From Nocardioides sp. (GTDB lineage Bacteria; Actinomycetota; Actinomycetes; Propionibacteriales; Nocardioidaceae): 51,897 nt of DNA. The notes below the pieces were generated by a model. It was not told the origin of the DNA, did not search any database, and worked only from the letters and a program-made list of their open reading frames with translations. The position numbers and the translations under genes were made by a program. The number at the start of each line of letters is the position of its first letter. Positions within the stretch are counted from its first letter, which is position 1. The stretch is taken from positions 1 to 51,897 of the forward strand of contig NZ_SSXI01000094.1 in NCBI RefSeq assembly GCF_004803405.1, read 5' to 3'. Shown one piece after another: positions 9,125 to 16,033 of the stretch.

Positions 9125-9739
9125 TCAGCCCTCGAACGCGTCGGTCCCGGCGCGCGGGTCGGGTTGCTCGCTCCGCGCGTCGCGCAGGTCGCTCCACGAG
9201 TCGATGTCGCGGGCCTCGGGCCCCAGCGCCGGCACGCCGACGAGGTCGAGCGGCGCCAACAGGGTGTGGATGGCGAGTCCGTGCCGTCCCTCCAGGTCCG
9301 GCGAGACCGCGTCCAGCCGCGCGGTCTCCACGACGAGCGCCAGCTGCCGGCGTCCGTCGGCATCCGTGAGCGCCGCGCCGTCGTGGCCGATCGCTGCCTC
9401 GTGCAGGCGCCGGAAGGTCGCGGAGGTCAGGTGCGGCATGTCGACCGCCAGCACGGCGATCGTCGGGAACCGCCGCAGCAGCATGCCCCGGCCCGTGAGC
9501 AGGCCGGCCGCGGGGCCGCCGAACCGCGGCTCCTCGACCACGAACGTCACCGGCCGGTCGGTCGGGACCTGCTCCCCGACGACCACCACCTCGCCGGCGT
9601 CGATCACGGCATCGAGCGCGTGCTCGAGCAGGGTGCGGCCGTCGATCTCGATCGAGGCCTTGTCGGCGCCGCCGAGCCGGGTGGCCCGGCCGCCGGCGAG
9701 CACGACGGCGGCGAATGCGGAGAGTCCCGGCTCGATCAC
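9125..9739 (-). CDS. mobA: MobA-like molybdenum cofactor guanylyltransferase
   Basis: A 204-aa nucleotidyltransferase with the MobA signature AVVLAGGRATRLGGADKASI near the N-terminus (residues 10-29), a glycosyltransferase-A fold. LAVDMPHLT around residue 98 gives the metal-binding aspartate. MobA transfers GMP to molybdopterin to make the guanine dinucleotide cofactor. The start is a GTG at 9739 with a GAGACT hexamer 6 nt upstream, fitting a leaderless mRNA. The DUF6457 gene follows on the same strand. Related proteins act on other nucleotide substrates, so the name is by family resemblance. Confidence 0.78.
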   Translation of the reverse strand: MIEPGLSAFAAVVLAGGRATRLGGADKASIEIDGRTLLEHALDAVIDAGEVVVVGEQVPTDRPVTFVVEEPRFGGPAAGLLTGRGMLLRRFPTIAVLAVDMPHLTSATFRRLHEAAIGHDGAALTDADGRRQLALVVETARLDAVSPDLEGRHGLAIHTLLAPLDLVGVPALGPEARDIDSWSDLRDARSEQPDPRAGTDAFEG

Positions 9740-9763
9740 ACCGGGAGTCTCTCAGCCCGGCCC

Positions 9764-9769
9764 TACGCT
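9764..9769 (+). promoter_or_regulatory. Leaderless -10 element of the nitrilase-family gene
   Basis: TACGCT lies 6 nt before the GTG start at 9776. It also lies only about 25 bp from the mobA start on the other strand, so the two genes share a compact divergent promoter region. Confidence 0.5.
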
Positions 9770-9775
9770 GGCACC

Positions 9776-10558
9776 GTGATCGCCACCACGCTCCGCCTCG
9801 CCCTGGTGCAGGCCGCCTCCACGCTCGAGCCGGCGGAGAACCGCGGCGCACTGGCGCGGCTGACCCCCGACGACGCGGACCTGGTCGTGTTCCCGGAGGC
9901 GTTCGCCCGCGACTTCGGCGAGCCCGGCTCCGAGGTGAGTTCGTTCGCAGAGCCCGTCGACGGGCCCTTCAGCGAGGCGGTGGCGGCGGCCGCGGAGGCG
10001 GCCGACACCACCGTGGTGGCCGGGATGTTCGAGCAGGGGCCCGACGCCGACCGGCCCTACAACACCCTGCTGATGCGGGGCGCCGTCGCGGCGTCGTACC
10101 GGAAGGTGCACCTGTACGACTCGTTCGGCTACCGGGAGTCGGACCGCCTCACGGCGGGCGGGATCGAGCCCCGGGTCGTCGAGCTGCAGGGCTGGAGGGT
10201 CGGCCTGATGACCTGCTACGACCTGCGGTTCCCGGAGTTCGCCCGGGCCCTGGTCGACCGCGGCGCCGAGCTGATCGTGGTGCCGGCGGCGTGGGTGGCC
10301 GGGTCGAGGAAGGTGCGTCACTGGCGCACCCTGCTCACCGCGCGCGCGATCGAGAACACCGTGTACGTCGCCGCGGCCGCTCAGCCCGCGCCGCGCTACT
10401 GCGGTCACTCGATGGTCGTCGACCCGTTCGGCGACGTGGTGGCCGAGACCGGACCCGGGTCGCCGGAGGAGCCTGCCGTGGTCCGCGCCGTCGTCGACCG
10501 TGAGGTCCTCGACGAGGCCCGTCGGGTCAACCCGTCGCTGGCCAACCGGCGTCTGTAG
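9776..10558 (+). CDS. Carbon-nitrogen hydrolase (nitrilase superfamily)
   Basis: A 260-aa amidase-type hydrolase with a complete Glu-Lys-Cys catalytic triad: Glu41 in VVFPEAFARD, Lys110 in SYRKVHLYDSFGYRES and Cys147 in GLMTCYDLRFPEFAR. The motif set and length resemble the omega-amidase/Nit branch, which hydrolyses small amides such as deaminated glutathione or alpha-ketoglutaramate in the cytoplasm. The GTG at 9776 is supported by a TACGCT hexamer 6 nt upstream. The exact substrate is not visible. Confidence 0.9.
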   Translation: MIATTLRLALVQAASTLEPAENRGALARLTPDDADLVVFPEAFARDFGEPGSEVSSFAEPVDGPFSEAVAAAAEAADTTVVAGMFEQGPDADRPYNTLLMRGAVAASYRKVHLYDSFGYRESDRLTAGGIEPRVVELQGWRVGLMTCYDLRFPEFARALVDRGAELIVVPAAWVAGSRKVRHWRTLLTARAIENTVYVAAAAQPAPRYCGHSMVVDPFGDVVAETGPGSPEEPAVVRAVVDREVLDEARRVNPSLANRRL

Positions 10559-10561
10559 GCT
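10556..10561 (+). promoter_or_regulatory. Leaderless -10 element overlapping the previous stop codon
   Basis: TAGGCT includes the TAG stop of the nitrilase-family gene and lies 8 nt before the GTG start at 10570. Confidence 0.4.
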
Positions 10562-10569
10562 CGTTCGCC

Positions 10570-11589
10570 GTGTCCCGCGCCCCGTCCACCACTCCCATCG
10601 AGCAGCGCGTCGGACAGTTCGGGGCATCCCGCGCGCCGCTGCTGATCTGGGCCGCGCTCGTCGTGCTCGGCGCGGCCGCCCTGGTCGCCGCGATGGTGCC
10701 GGTCGGACCGGACTGGCTCGGGGCGGCCGGCTCGATCGTGATCGCGACGACCTACACCTCGGCGCTGGCGGCGCGCACCGGCGGCCGCCCGATCGTCTTC
10801 GGCCTGCTCGCGCTGGTCTGCGGTCTGGCGGCCGTGCTCACGGAGCAGGAGCTGCTGCTCACCGGTGCCGCCGTCAGCACCTCGGCGATCGCCGCCGTGC
10901 TCGGTGTGATGGGCACGATCCCCGCCCAGGGGTTCCTCGGCGCGGTCCGCGAGTGCATCGTCGCGCTGGTGTACGCCGGGGTCGGCGCCATGGCGACGGT
11001 CGGCTTCGAGCCCGCCGTCGACACGGTCCGGTTCGAGTACGTCGGCCTCGGGATGGCCTTCTTCGGCGCCCTGATCCTCGTGAACCGGCTCGGCGCAGGC
11101 CTGCACGGCCTGGGTCGCCGGGGGCTGATCGTGGTCGGGATCGGTGCGGTCCTGCTCGCGGCGACCCTGCTCTACGCGGAGCTGTTGCGGCGTTACGGCT
11201 CGGCCGCCCTGGTCGACGAGCTGCTGTCGTGGGTGGCCTGGAGCCGCGAGCACCTCGGCGCCTTCCCCCGGCCGATCGAGACCCTCCTCGGAGTGCCCGC
11301 GCTGGCCTACGGCTGCCACATGCGGGCCCGGCGCCGGCAGGGCTGGTGGGTGTGCGCGTTCGGCGTCGCCGCGACCTCGCCGACGGCGACCGCGCTGGCC
11401 AACCCTGCGGTCACCGTCGAGGAGGCGGTGCTGTCGGTGGTCTACGGCCTGGTCGTGGGACTGGTCATCGGCTGGCTAGCGATCCGCATCGACCTCGCCC
11501 TGACCGGTAACCGTGGCCGACGCAGCCGGGCAGCCGAGCAGGCGGCCGCCGTACGGCCCGAGCCGAGCCGGTTCGCGCCCCTCCTCTGA
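10570..11589 (+). CDS. Polytopic membrane protein of unknown function
   Basis: A 339-aa integral membrane protein with about eight hydrophobic helices (for example 22-41 LLIWAALVVLGAAALVAAMV, 73-90, 98-118, 128-146, 155-170, 183-205, 262-280, 283-307). The C-terminal 35 residues are basic and cytoplasmic. No catalytic motif or transporter signature was recognised, so no function is assigned. The GTG start is chosen from the TAGGCT hexamer 8 nt upstream and because it precedes the first helix by a normal distance. It is a single gene between the nitrilase-family gene and the biotinyl-domain gene. Confidence 0.7.
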   Translation: MSRAPSTTPIEQRVGQFGASRAPLLIWAALVVLGAAALVAAMVPVGPDWLGAAGSIVIATTYTSALAARTGGRPIVFGLLALVCGLAAVLTEQELLLTGAAVSTSAIAAVLGVMGTIPAQGFLGAVRECIVALVYAGVGAMATVGFEPAVDTVRFEYVGLGMAFFGALILVNRLGAGLHGLGRRGLIVVGIGAVLLAATLLYAELLRRYGSAALVDELLSWVAWSREHLGAFPRPIETLLGVPALAYGCHMRARRRQGWWVCAFGVAATSPTATALANPAVTVEEAVLSVVYGLVVGLVIGWLAIRIDLALTGNRGRRSRAAEQAAAVRPEPSRFAPLL

Positions 11590-11614
11590 GTTTCCGGTAC
11601 CGATCGGTAACGCC

Positions 11615-11620
11615 TAGCGT
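11615..11620 (+). promoter_or_regulatory. Leaderless -10 element of the biotinyl-domain gene
   Basis: TAGCGT lies 7 nt before the ATG at 11628; the same hexamer serves the aldo/keto reductase gene at 2002. Confidence 0.55.
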
Positions 11621-11627
11621 CGCTGGC

Positions 11628-11861
11628 ATGGCAAGGGTGACGACGTCAGAGCTGGTAGCGGACATGGTCGCCAACGTGCTGCGCGTGGAGGTCGAGGAAG
11701 GCGCCACCGTCGCGGCCGGGGACACCGTGGTGCTGCTGGAGTCGATGAAGATGGAGATCCCTGTCGTCGCGGAGGTCGGCGGCGTGGTCGGCGCGGTCAA
11801 GGTGAGCGTCGGGGACGTGGTCCAGGAGGGCGACGTGCTCGTGGAGATCACCATCCGCTGA
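11628..11861 (+). CDS. Stand-alone biotinyl/lipoyl carrier domain
   Basis: A 77-aa protein that is a single biotinyl domain. The attachment motif ESMKMEIPV places the modified lysine at Lys41, and the flanking halves (VEEGATVAAGDTVVLL and VSVGDVVQEGDVLVEI) form the symmetrical hammerhead. Met on both sides of the lysine indicates biotin rather than lipoate. Such small carriers work with acyl-CoA or related carboxylases. No carboxylase subunit is encoded nearby, so the partner must lie elsewhere. The start is well fixed by the leaderless promoter hexamer. Confidence 0.88.
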   Translation: MARVTTSELVADMVANVLRVEVEEGATVAAGDTVVLLESMKMEIPVVAEVGGVVGAVKVSVGDVVQEGDVLVEITIR

Positions 11862-11867
11862 GCGTCC

Positions 11868-12299
11868 TCACACCAGGCCGTGGTGCTCCTCGAAGACGAG
11901 CACCGTCTGGGTGCCCAGCACCTCGGGCAACGACTGGATGCGCTCCAGGACGAGGTCCCGCAGGTGGTCGGTGTCGCTGGCTCGCACCAGCATCACGCAG
12001 TCGAAGTCGCCTGCGACCAGCGCGACGTGTGCGGCCTCCTCGAGCGCCCAGGCCTTCTTGCGGAACGACTTCCAGGAGTTCTGCTTGATCCGGACGTGGA
12101 CGTAGGCCGAGACCCCGAGGCCGATCGCGGCGTGGTCGACGTCGATCGTGAAGGCCCGGATGACCTTGTCGTCGATCAGGCGCCTCAGCCGCGCGTAGGC
12201 GCTGGCTCGGCTGATGCCGACGCGCGTCGCGAGGTCGCGGACCGAGGTGCGGGCGTCGGCGCGCAGAATGTCCAGCATCTCCCGGTCGATCGCGTCCAT
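11868..12299 (-). CDS. Lrp/AsnC-family transcriptional regulator
   Basis: A 143-aa regulator with an N-terminal winged helix (residues 1-50; SVRDLATRVGISRASAYARL is the recognition helix region) and a C-terminal RAM ligand-binding domain with a VRIKQNSWKSF segment and VLVFEEHHGLV end. It is divergent from the phenylalanine hydroxylase gene across 89 bp, so it probably senses an aromatic amino acid and controls that gene and itself. The ATG at 12299 starts directly at the conserved MDAIDREMLDIL; an upstream in-frame start at 12317 would add six unconserved residues. Confidence 0.9.
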   Translation of the reverse strand: MDAIDREMLDILRADARTSVRDLATRVGISRASAYARLRRLIDDKVIRAFTIDVDHAAIGLGVSAYVHVRIKQNSWKSFRKKAWALEEAAHVALVAGDFDCVMLVRASDTDHLRDLVLERIQSLPEVLGTQTVLVFEEHHGLV

Positions 12300-12300
12300 G

Positions 12301-12349
12301 ACTGGACAGTCTGCCACTGATCCGTCTCAATCGGAGCAACTCGTCCAGT
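12301..12349. promoter_or_regulatory. Putative Lrp operator between lrp and phhA
   Basis: ACTGGAC (12301-12307) and GTCCAGT (12343-12349) form a perfect inverted repeat across the divergent intergenic region. Both flanking genes also have CAGACT 6-8 nt before their starts, possibly -10 elements. Lrp-type proteins often bind such spaced half sites; binding here is inferred. Confidence 0.4.
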
Positions 12350-12388
12350 GATCTCGCATTCTCGTGGACGAAGGCGCAGACTCGAACC

Positions 12389-13282
12389 ATGTTCGAGGAA
12401 GCGCAGTACTTCGCCCCGATCGAGGAGCACGAGGACGGCACCCTGAAGGTCCGGCTCGGTGCCGACCACCCGGGTTTCGCGGACCCCGAGTACCGCCGGC
12501 GACGCGACCACCTCGCGACGCTGGCCAGCCGATGGAAGCCGGGCGAGCCGTGCCCCACCGCGGACTACACCGACGCCGAGCACGAGGTCTGGCGGGTGGT
12601 GAGCGAGGCGCTGCTGCCGGAGCACCGCCTCTACGCCTGCCGTGAGTTCCTGGACGGCAAGGAGACCCTGGGCCTGCCAAATGACCACATCCCGCAGCTG
12701 GAGGAGGTCAGTGCGCTGCTGGCGCCGCTCACCGGCTACCGCTACCTGCCGGCCGCCGGCCTGGTGCCGCTGCGGGAGTTCTACGGCTCGCTGGCGGACC
12801 ACACCTTCTGGGCCACGCAGTACGTCCGCCACCACTCGGTGCCGCTCTACACGCCCGAGCCCGACGTGATCCACGAGGTGATCGGGCACGGCAACACCCT
12901 CGCGAACCCCCGGTTCACCGCGCTCTACGAGCTGGCCGGCCAGGCGTCGCGGCGGGTGCAGACCGAGGAGGCGCTGGAGTTCGTCAGCAAGGTCTTCTGG
13001 TTCACCCTCGAGTTCGGTGTGCTGTGGGAGGCGGGAGAGCTGAAGGCGTACGGCGCCGGGATCCTCTCCTCCCCGGGTGAGACCGAGGAGTTCCGCGGCA
13101 TGACCATCCGACCGCTGGACCTGGTCGCGATGGGCACGACCGACTACGACATCACCGTCTACCAGCCGCTGCTCTACGCGGCGGAGTCGTTCACCCACGT
13201 CGAGGACGTGGTCGGCGGCTTCTGGGCGGAGTGCACCGACGACTCCATCGCGGAGATGGCCTCGCACACGGCGGCGTCCTAG
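12389..13282 (+). CDS. phhA: Phenylalanine 4-monooxygenase
   Basis: A 297-aa aromatic amino acid hydroxylase that converts phenylalanine to tyrosine with oxygen, tetrahydropterin and non-heme iron. The facial triad is visible: His162 and His167 in DVIHEVIGHGNTLA and Glu208 in FWFTLEFGV. RRRDHLATLASRW and GYRYLPAAGLVPLREFY are also family-typical. Length matches bacterial single-domain enzymes without the regulatory ACT domain. The gene is alone, divergent from an Lrp-type regulator that probably controls it. A CAGACT hexamer lies 6 nt before the ATG. Confidence 0.95.
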   Translation: MFEEAQYFAPIEEHEDGTLKVRLGADHPGFADPEYRRRRDHLATLASRWKPGEPCPTADYTDAEHEVWRVVSEALLPEHRLYACREFLDGKETLGLPNDHIPQLEEVSALLAPLTGYRYLPAAGLVPLREFYGSLADHTFWATQYVRHHSVPLYTPEPDVIHEVIGHGNTLANPRFTALYELAGQASRRVQTEEALEFVSKVFWFTLEFGVLWEAGELKAYGAGILSSPGETEEFRGMTIRPLDLVAMGTTDYDITVYQPLLYAAESFTHVEDVVGGFWAECTDDSIAEMASHTAAS

Positions 13283-13298
13283 GTCGGACGCCCGCCAC

Positions 13299-13386
13299 TG
13301 GCGGAGGAGGCGGGATTCGAACCCGCGGTGGGTCTCCCCACGGCCGCTTTCAAGGCGGCTCCGATCGGCCACTCCGGCACTCCTCC
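13299..13386 (-). tRNA. tRNA-Ser(UGA)
   Basis: Read on the minus strand, the acceptor arms are GGAGGAG and CTCCTCC with discriminator G, followed by an encoded CCA. The anticodon loop is CTTGAAA (anticodon UGA). A long variable arm and the T loop GGTTCGAATCC are present, as expected for a class II tRNA. A strong hairpin (13395-13412, arms ACGACGCC/GGCGTCGT) lies just upstream of its 5' end. Confidence 0.95.
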
Positions 13387-13486
13387 AGCCCGGGACGACG
13401 CCGAGGCGTCGTGCCGGCGAGCAGGAGTCTAGGTCCCGGGTGCTCCCGCTTTGGTCTCCGGTGGCCCGGTCTCGTTCAATAGCCCC

Positions 13487-13942
13487 ATGAGCGTGCAGCA
13501 GACCACGGACACCGACTACCGACTGGCGTCGCCGGTGATGGCGCGGCTCGTCGGGTCGTACCTGGTCGCGCTGGCGGTCCTGCTCGTCGTGGCGACCGTC
13601 GTCGTCGCCTCCCTCGCGCTCAGCCCCGACCTGCTGGTGATCCTCCTGGGCGCCGGTGCGCTCGGCCTGATCGCGATGGCCTGGTGGCTGCGCGCGAAGC
13701 TGGTCGTGGTGCGGCTGACCGCCGCGGGATACCGGGTGCGGATGATCCGCGCCGTGGGCGTCCCTGAGGCCAGGTGGAGCGACGTCGAGGATGCCGTGGC
13801 GGCGACGCCGCGCGGGATCGAGTGCGTCGTGCTCCGGCTGCGGGACGGCCGCTCGACCACGGTCCCCGTGCAGCTGCTGGCTGCCGACAAGGACGAGTTC
13901 GCGCGCGACGTACGCGAGCACCTGCGGCGCGCGGCGCGCTGA
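13487..13942 (+). CDS. Small membrane protein with PH-like C-terminal domain
   Basis: A 151-aa protein with two membrane helices (about 20-45 and 47-65) followed by a soluble beta-rich domain (about 70-145) containing VRLTAAGYRVR, ARWSDVEDA and CVVLRLRDGRSTTVP. This layout is common in actinobacterial bPH-type membrane proteins of unknown function. The ATG at 13487 begins the most family-like frame; an upstream GTG at 13451 adds an unconserved piece. It sits between two tRNA-Ser genes and has no obvious partner. Confidence 0.7.
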   Translation: MSVQQTTDTDYRLASPVMARLVGSYLVALAVLLVVATVVVASLALSPDLLVILLGAGALGLIAMAWWLRAKLVVVRLTAAGYRVRMIRAVGVPEARWSDVEDAVAATPRGIECVVLRLRDGRSTTVPVQLLAADKDEFARDVREHLRRAAR

Positions 13943-14031
13943 GGGACCTACGGGGGCCTGGCCAATTCGGACCTCCGACGCCGGGGCTTGTAGCCTTGCT
14001 CCGCTGGCCGGTCCTCGTGACCGGATGGTGG

Positions 14032-14122
14032 GGAGGCGTCGCCTAGTCCGGTCTATGGCGCCCGCCTGCTAAGCGGGTTTGGGGCTACAACCCCATCGAG
14101 GGTTCAAATCCCTCCGCCTCCG
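14032..14122 (+). tRNA. tRNA-Ser(GCU)
   Basis: Acceptor arms GGAGGCG and CGCCTCC pair, the discriminator is G, and CCA is not encoded. The anticodon stem CCCGC/GCGGG encloses CTGCTAA (anticodon GCU). The long variable arm and the T arm GAGGGTTCAAATCCCTC are clear. A TAGCCT hexamer about 40 nt upstream may be its -10. Confidence 0.95.
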
Positions 14123-14128
14123 CCGCAC

Positions 14129-14160
14129 GACCCCCGGTGAGGTCCGCCTCGCCGGGGGTC
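14129..14160 (+). terminator. Terminator after tRNA-Ser(GCU)
   Basis: A 14-bp stem with one G-T pair (GACCCCCGGTGAGG and CCTCGCCGGGGGTC) and a TCCG loop, followed by TCT. It begins 7 nt after the tRNA. Confidence 0.8.
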
Positions 14161-14273
14161 TCGCATGTTGTCTCACGGTGAGGCAAGATGGGCCTTCGTG
14201 GCGAGGGGTCGGCACCATCCCGAATGGTTCAATGGGAGCGGCTCGGGAGACCCCGGTCAGACAGGGGATTGAC

Positions 14274-14399
14274 ATGAAGAGTTTCGCTCGCAAGGCAGCC
14301 GTCGCAGCGTTCGCAGTCGTCGCGACCTTCGGGTTCGTGGCGATGCCGACGGCAGCAGAGGCCGACACCGGCTGGGGCTGGTCCGCACCGCGGAATTGA
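14274..14399 (+). CDS. Small secreted peptide precursor
   Basis: A 41-aa protein that is nearly all signal peptide: MKSFARK, then a hydrophobic core AAVAAFAVVATFGFVAMP and an AEA site near residue 30. Cleavage there would release the 11-residue peptide DTGWGWSAPRN. AGGGGA lies 6 nt before the ATG, a good ribosome site. The stop lies only 7 bp from the stop of the convergent PLD-like/LuxR regulator gene. A signalling peptide sensed by that regulator is inferred from size, export signal and position; no homologue is known to me. Confidence 0.65.
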   Translation: MKSFARKAAVAAFAVVATFGFVAMPTAAEADTGWGWSAPRN

Positions 14400-14406
14400 T
14401 CCGTGA

Positions 14407-15408
14407 TCAGGCGTCGTCGGGCTCATCCCCGGCGATGCCGATCCGGCCCATGATGTAGCCCAGCTGGAACCGGGTCTCGGCGTCGTGCTCGGCCTTGAGA
14501 TCGGCAACGTACCCGGCGTACGTGCGCGGGCTCACGCCTAGGCGCTTGGCGCTGACCGCGTCGGAGTGGCCCTCGATCAGCATGCGGATCGTCATCGCCC
14601 GCTGCTCGGAGGCGATCGCCCGGACCACCCCTTGTTCGCTGCTCCTGAAGGGGCGGCCACGAGCGAAGGCTCGCTCGAAGACGTCGATCAGGTAGGCGAC
14701 CAGCGCCGGCTCTCGTACGACGACGGCCGTGGCCAGGCTGTCCGCGGACGGGATCACGGCGACCCGTCGGTCCACGACGATCATCCGGTTGAAGAACTCG
14801 TCGAGCGTGCGCACCTCGGCGCCCTGCTCGGTCACCCGCGCCACGTACTCGTGGGTGACCGGGTGTCGCCGCGCGCTGTGCTGGTAGAGCGTGCGCATCG
14901 CGACGCCGCGCTCGAGCGCGTTGAGGTCGCGCGTCGTGGCCTCGGCGATGGTCTGGGGATGACGGCCCGCCTGCGGCTGGGCGGTGAGCAGCTCCTCCTC
15001 GGCCTCGCTGACCAGGGAGGTGAGGTAGGGGTTGATCGCCTCCTTGTGCAGGTAGAGGAACGCCCCGCCCTCGGTGACGGTCGGCGACTTGCGCCAGCTC
15101 TGGGTCAGCGACTGGAAGGCGCGCGCCCAGCGTGCCGACTCCTCGAGAAGACGGCTGGCCTCCGAGCCGAGCGGGCCGATCACCCGGGCCTGCGCCTGCG
15201 CCGGCTCGAGCGCGCGCCAGGTCCGTCTGCTCTCGTCGAGATTGAGCAGGCCCACGTCCACGAGAAGCTCGAAGGCGCGCCGCTGCCGGGTTCCCTCGGC
15301 GAGGCGGGAGTCGTCGCTCGCGATGCCGCCTTCCTGCACGATCAGGTCGTACAGTGCCGTGGCGTCCTCCTCGAAGAGCTCACGGTCCTCGGGTTGGTAG
15401 CCGGACAT
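14407..15408 (-). CDS. LuxR-type regulator with TrmB/PLD-like sensor region
   Basis: A 333-aa regulator in three parts. Residues 5-65 resemble a winged-helix segment (RRAFELLVDVGLLNLDES). Residues 120-250 resemble the phospholipase-D-like sensor region of TrmB-type proteins (LNALERGVAMRTLYQHSARR; VDRRVAVIPSADSLATAVVV), without complete HKD catalytic motifs. Residues 265-320 are a LuxR-type helix-turn-helix (AKRLGVSPRTYAGYVADL). This layout is frequent in actinobacteria beside very short genes. The ATG at 15408 has GGAAG 9 nt upstream; a TTG at 15426 is less likely. The ligand is unknown; the convergent 41-aa peptide is a candidate. Confidence 0.78.
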   Translation of the reverse strand: MSGYQPEDRELFEEDATALYDLIVQEGGIASDDSRLAEGTRQRRAFELLVDVGLLNLDESRRTWRALEPAQAQARVIGPLGSEASRLLEESARWARAFQSLTQSWRKSPTVTEGGAFLYLHKEAINPYLTSLVSEAEEELLTAQPQAGRHPQTIAEATTRDLNALERGVAMRTLYQHSARRHPVTHEYVARVTEQGAEVRTLDEFFNRMIVVDRRVAVIPSADSLATAVVVREPALVAYLIDVFERAFARGRPFRSSEQGVVRAIASEQRAMTIRMLIEGHSDAVSAKRLGVSPRTYAGYVADLKAEHDAETRFQLGYIMGRIGIAGDEPDDA

Positions 15409-15499
15409 GGCGACATGCTTCCACAACGACCAGGAGTGCCCCCGTGATTCGGCATCGGCGCATCGCCTCGGCTATCCTCGTGCGGTCGCCACGCGACGG

Positions 15500-15572
15500 G
15501 CGCCTGTAGCTCAACGGATAGAGCATCTGACTACGGATCAGAAGGTTTGGGGTTCGAATCCCTACAGGCGCG
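15500..15572 (+). tRNA. tRNA-Arg(ACG), island attachment site
   Basis: A 73-nt tRNA with acceptor arms GCGCCTG and CAGGCGC, anticodon loop CTACGGA (ACG) and T loop GGTTCGAATCC. CCA is not encoded. An excisionase and a tyrosine integrase follow directly. The last part of the T arm and acceptor (15558-15570) is repeated at 18798-18810, as expected when an element inserts into a tRNA 3' end. Confidence 0.95.
15558..15570 (+). repeat. Candidate attL core
   Basis: ATCCCTACAGGCG, the 3' portion of tRNA-Arg, recurs exactly at 18798-18810. After one inserted G in the second copy the match continues with CGCA. Confidence 0.6.
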
Positions 15573-15611
15573 CAGATCGGATTCACCGCATGACCTGCGC
15601 AAACAGGTTTC

Positions 15612-15648
15612 GAAGGGTCGCTCTCCCGCTGGGAGGCGGCCCTTCTTC
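15612..15648 (+). terminator. Strong terminator just inside the element
   Basis: GAAGGGTCGC and GCGGCCCTTC form a 10-bp stem with one T-G pair; an inner CTCCC/GGGAG stem closes on GCT. It is followed by TTC. It would separate tRNA-Arg transcription from the element genes. Confidence 0.75.
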
Positions 15649-15808
15649 GGCCCAGAAACCGGCCCAAAAACTCTTCGCGAGTGCGCCGTCGGATCAGGTC
15701 GTCTCCCGGCGCGTACCCCCGCCGCGTCCCCCCGAAACCGGGCTGCGTCCCCCCACGTCCCCCCGCTTCCGTGATCGCTGGGACCCGGTATCCGCACTTT
15801 GGTGCCAC

Positions 15809-16033
15809 ATGGAGACCACAACCCACACCAGCGCCCTGACCACGACCGCAGCCGACACCCTGCTGCTCACTCTCGACGAGGCGGCCCGGCAGCTGTGCTG
15901 CGCGCGACGCAGCGTCGAACGCCACATCGCCAGCCACCGACTGCGCGCCGTGCACCTCGGCCGCTCGGTCCGAGTCGAGCGCCGCGAGCTCGAACGCTTC
16001 ATCGCCCAGATGCGGGACCCCAGCGATGGCTAG
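15809..16033 (+). CDS. xis: Excisionase-family DNA-binding protein
   Basis: A 74-aa protein with an excisionase/MerR-type helix-turn-helix: LTLDEAARQLCCARRSVERH, then SHRLRAVHLGRSVRVERREL, which forms the wing. Such proteins bend DNA at attachment sites and direct integrase towards excision. The gene overlaps the integrase start by 8 bp, so the two proteins are co-produced. The ATG at 15809 begins just before the domain and no in-frame alternative gives a better length. Confidence 0.85.
   Translation: METTTHTSALTTTAADTLLLTLDEAARQLCCARRSVERHIASHRLRAVHLGRSVRVERRELERFIAQMRDPSDG

Noticed and set aside
13395..13412. Hairpin ACGACGCC/GGCGTCGT as a terminator
   Set aside because: It lies upstream of the minus-strand tRNA-Ser, lacks a T-run and has almost no loop, so its role is unclear.
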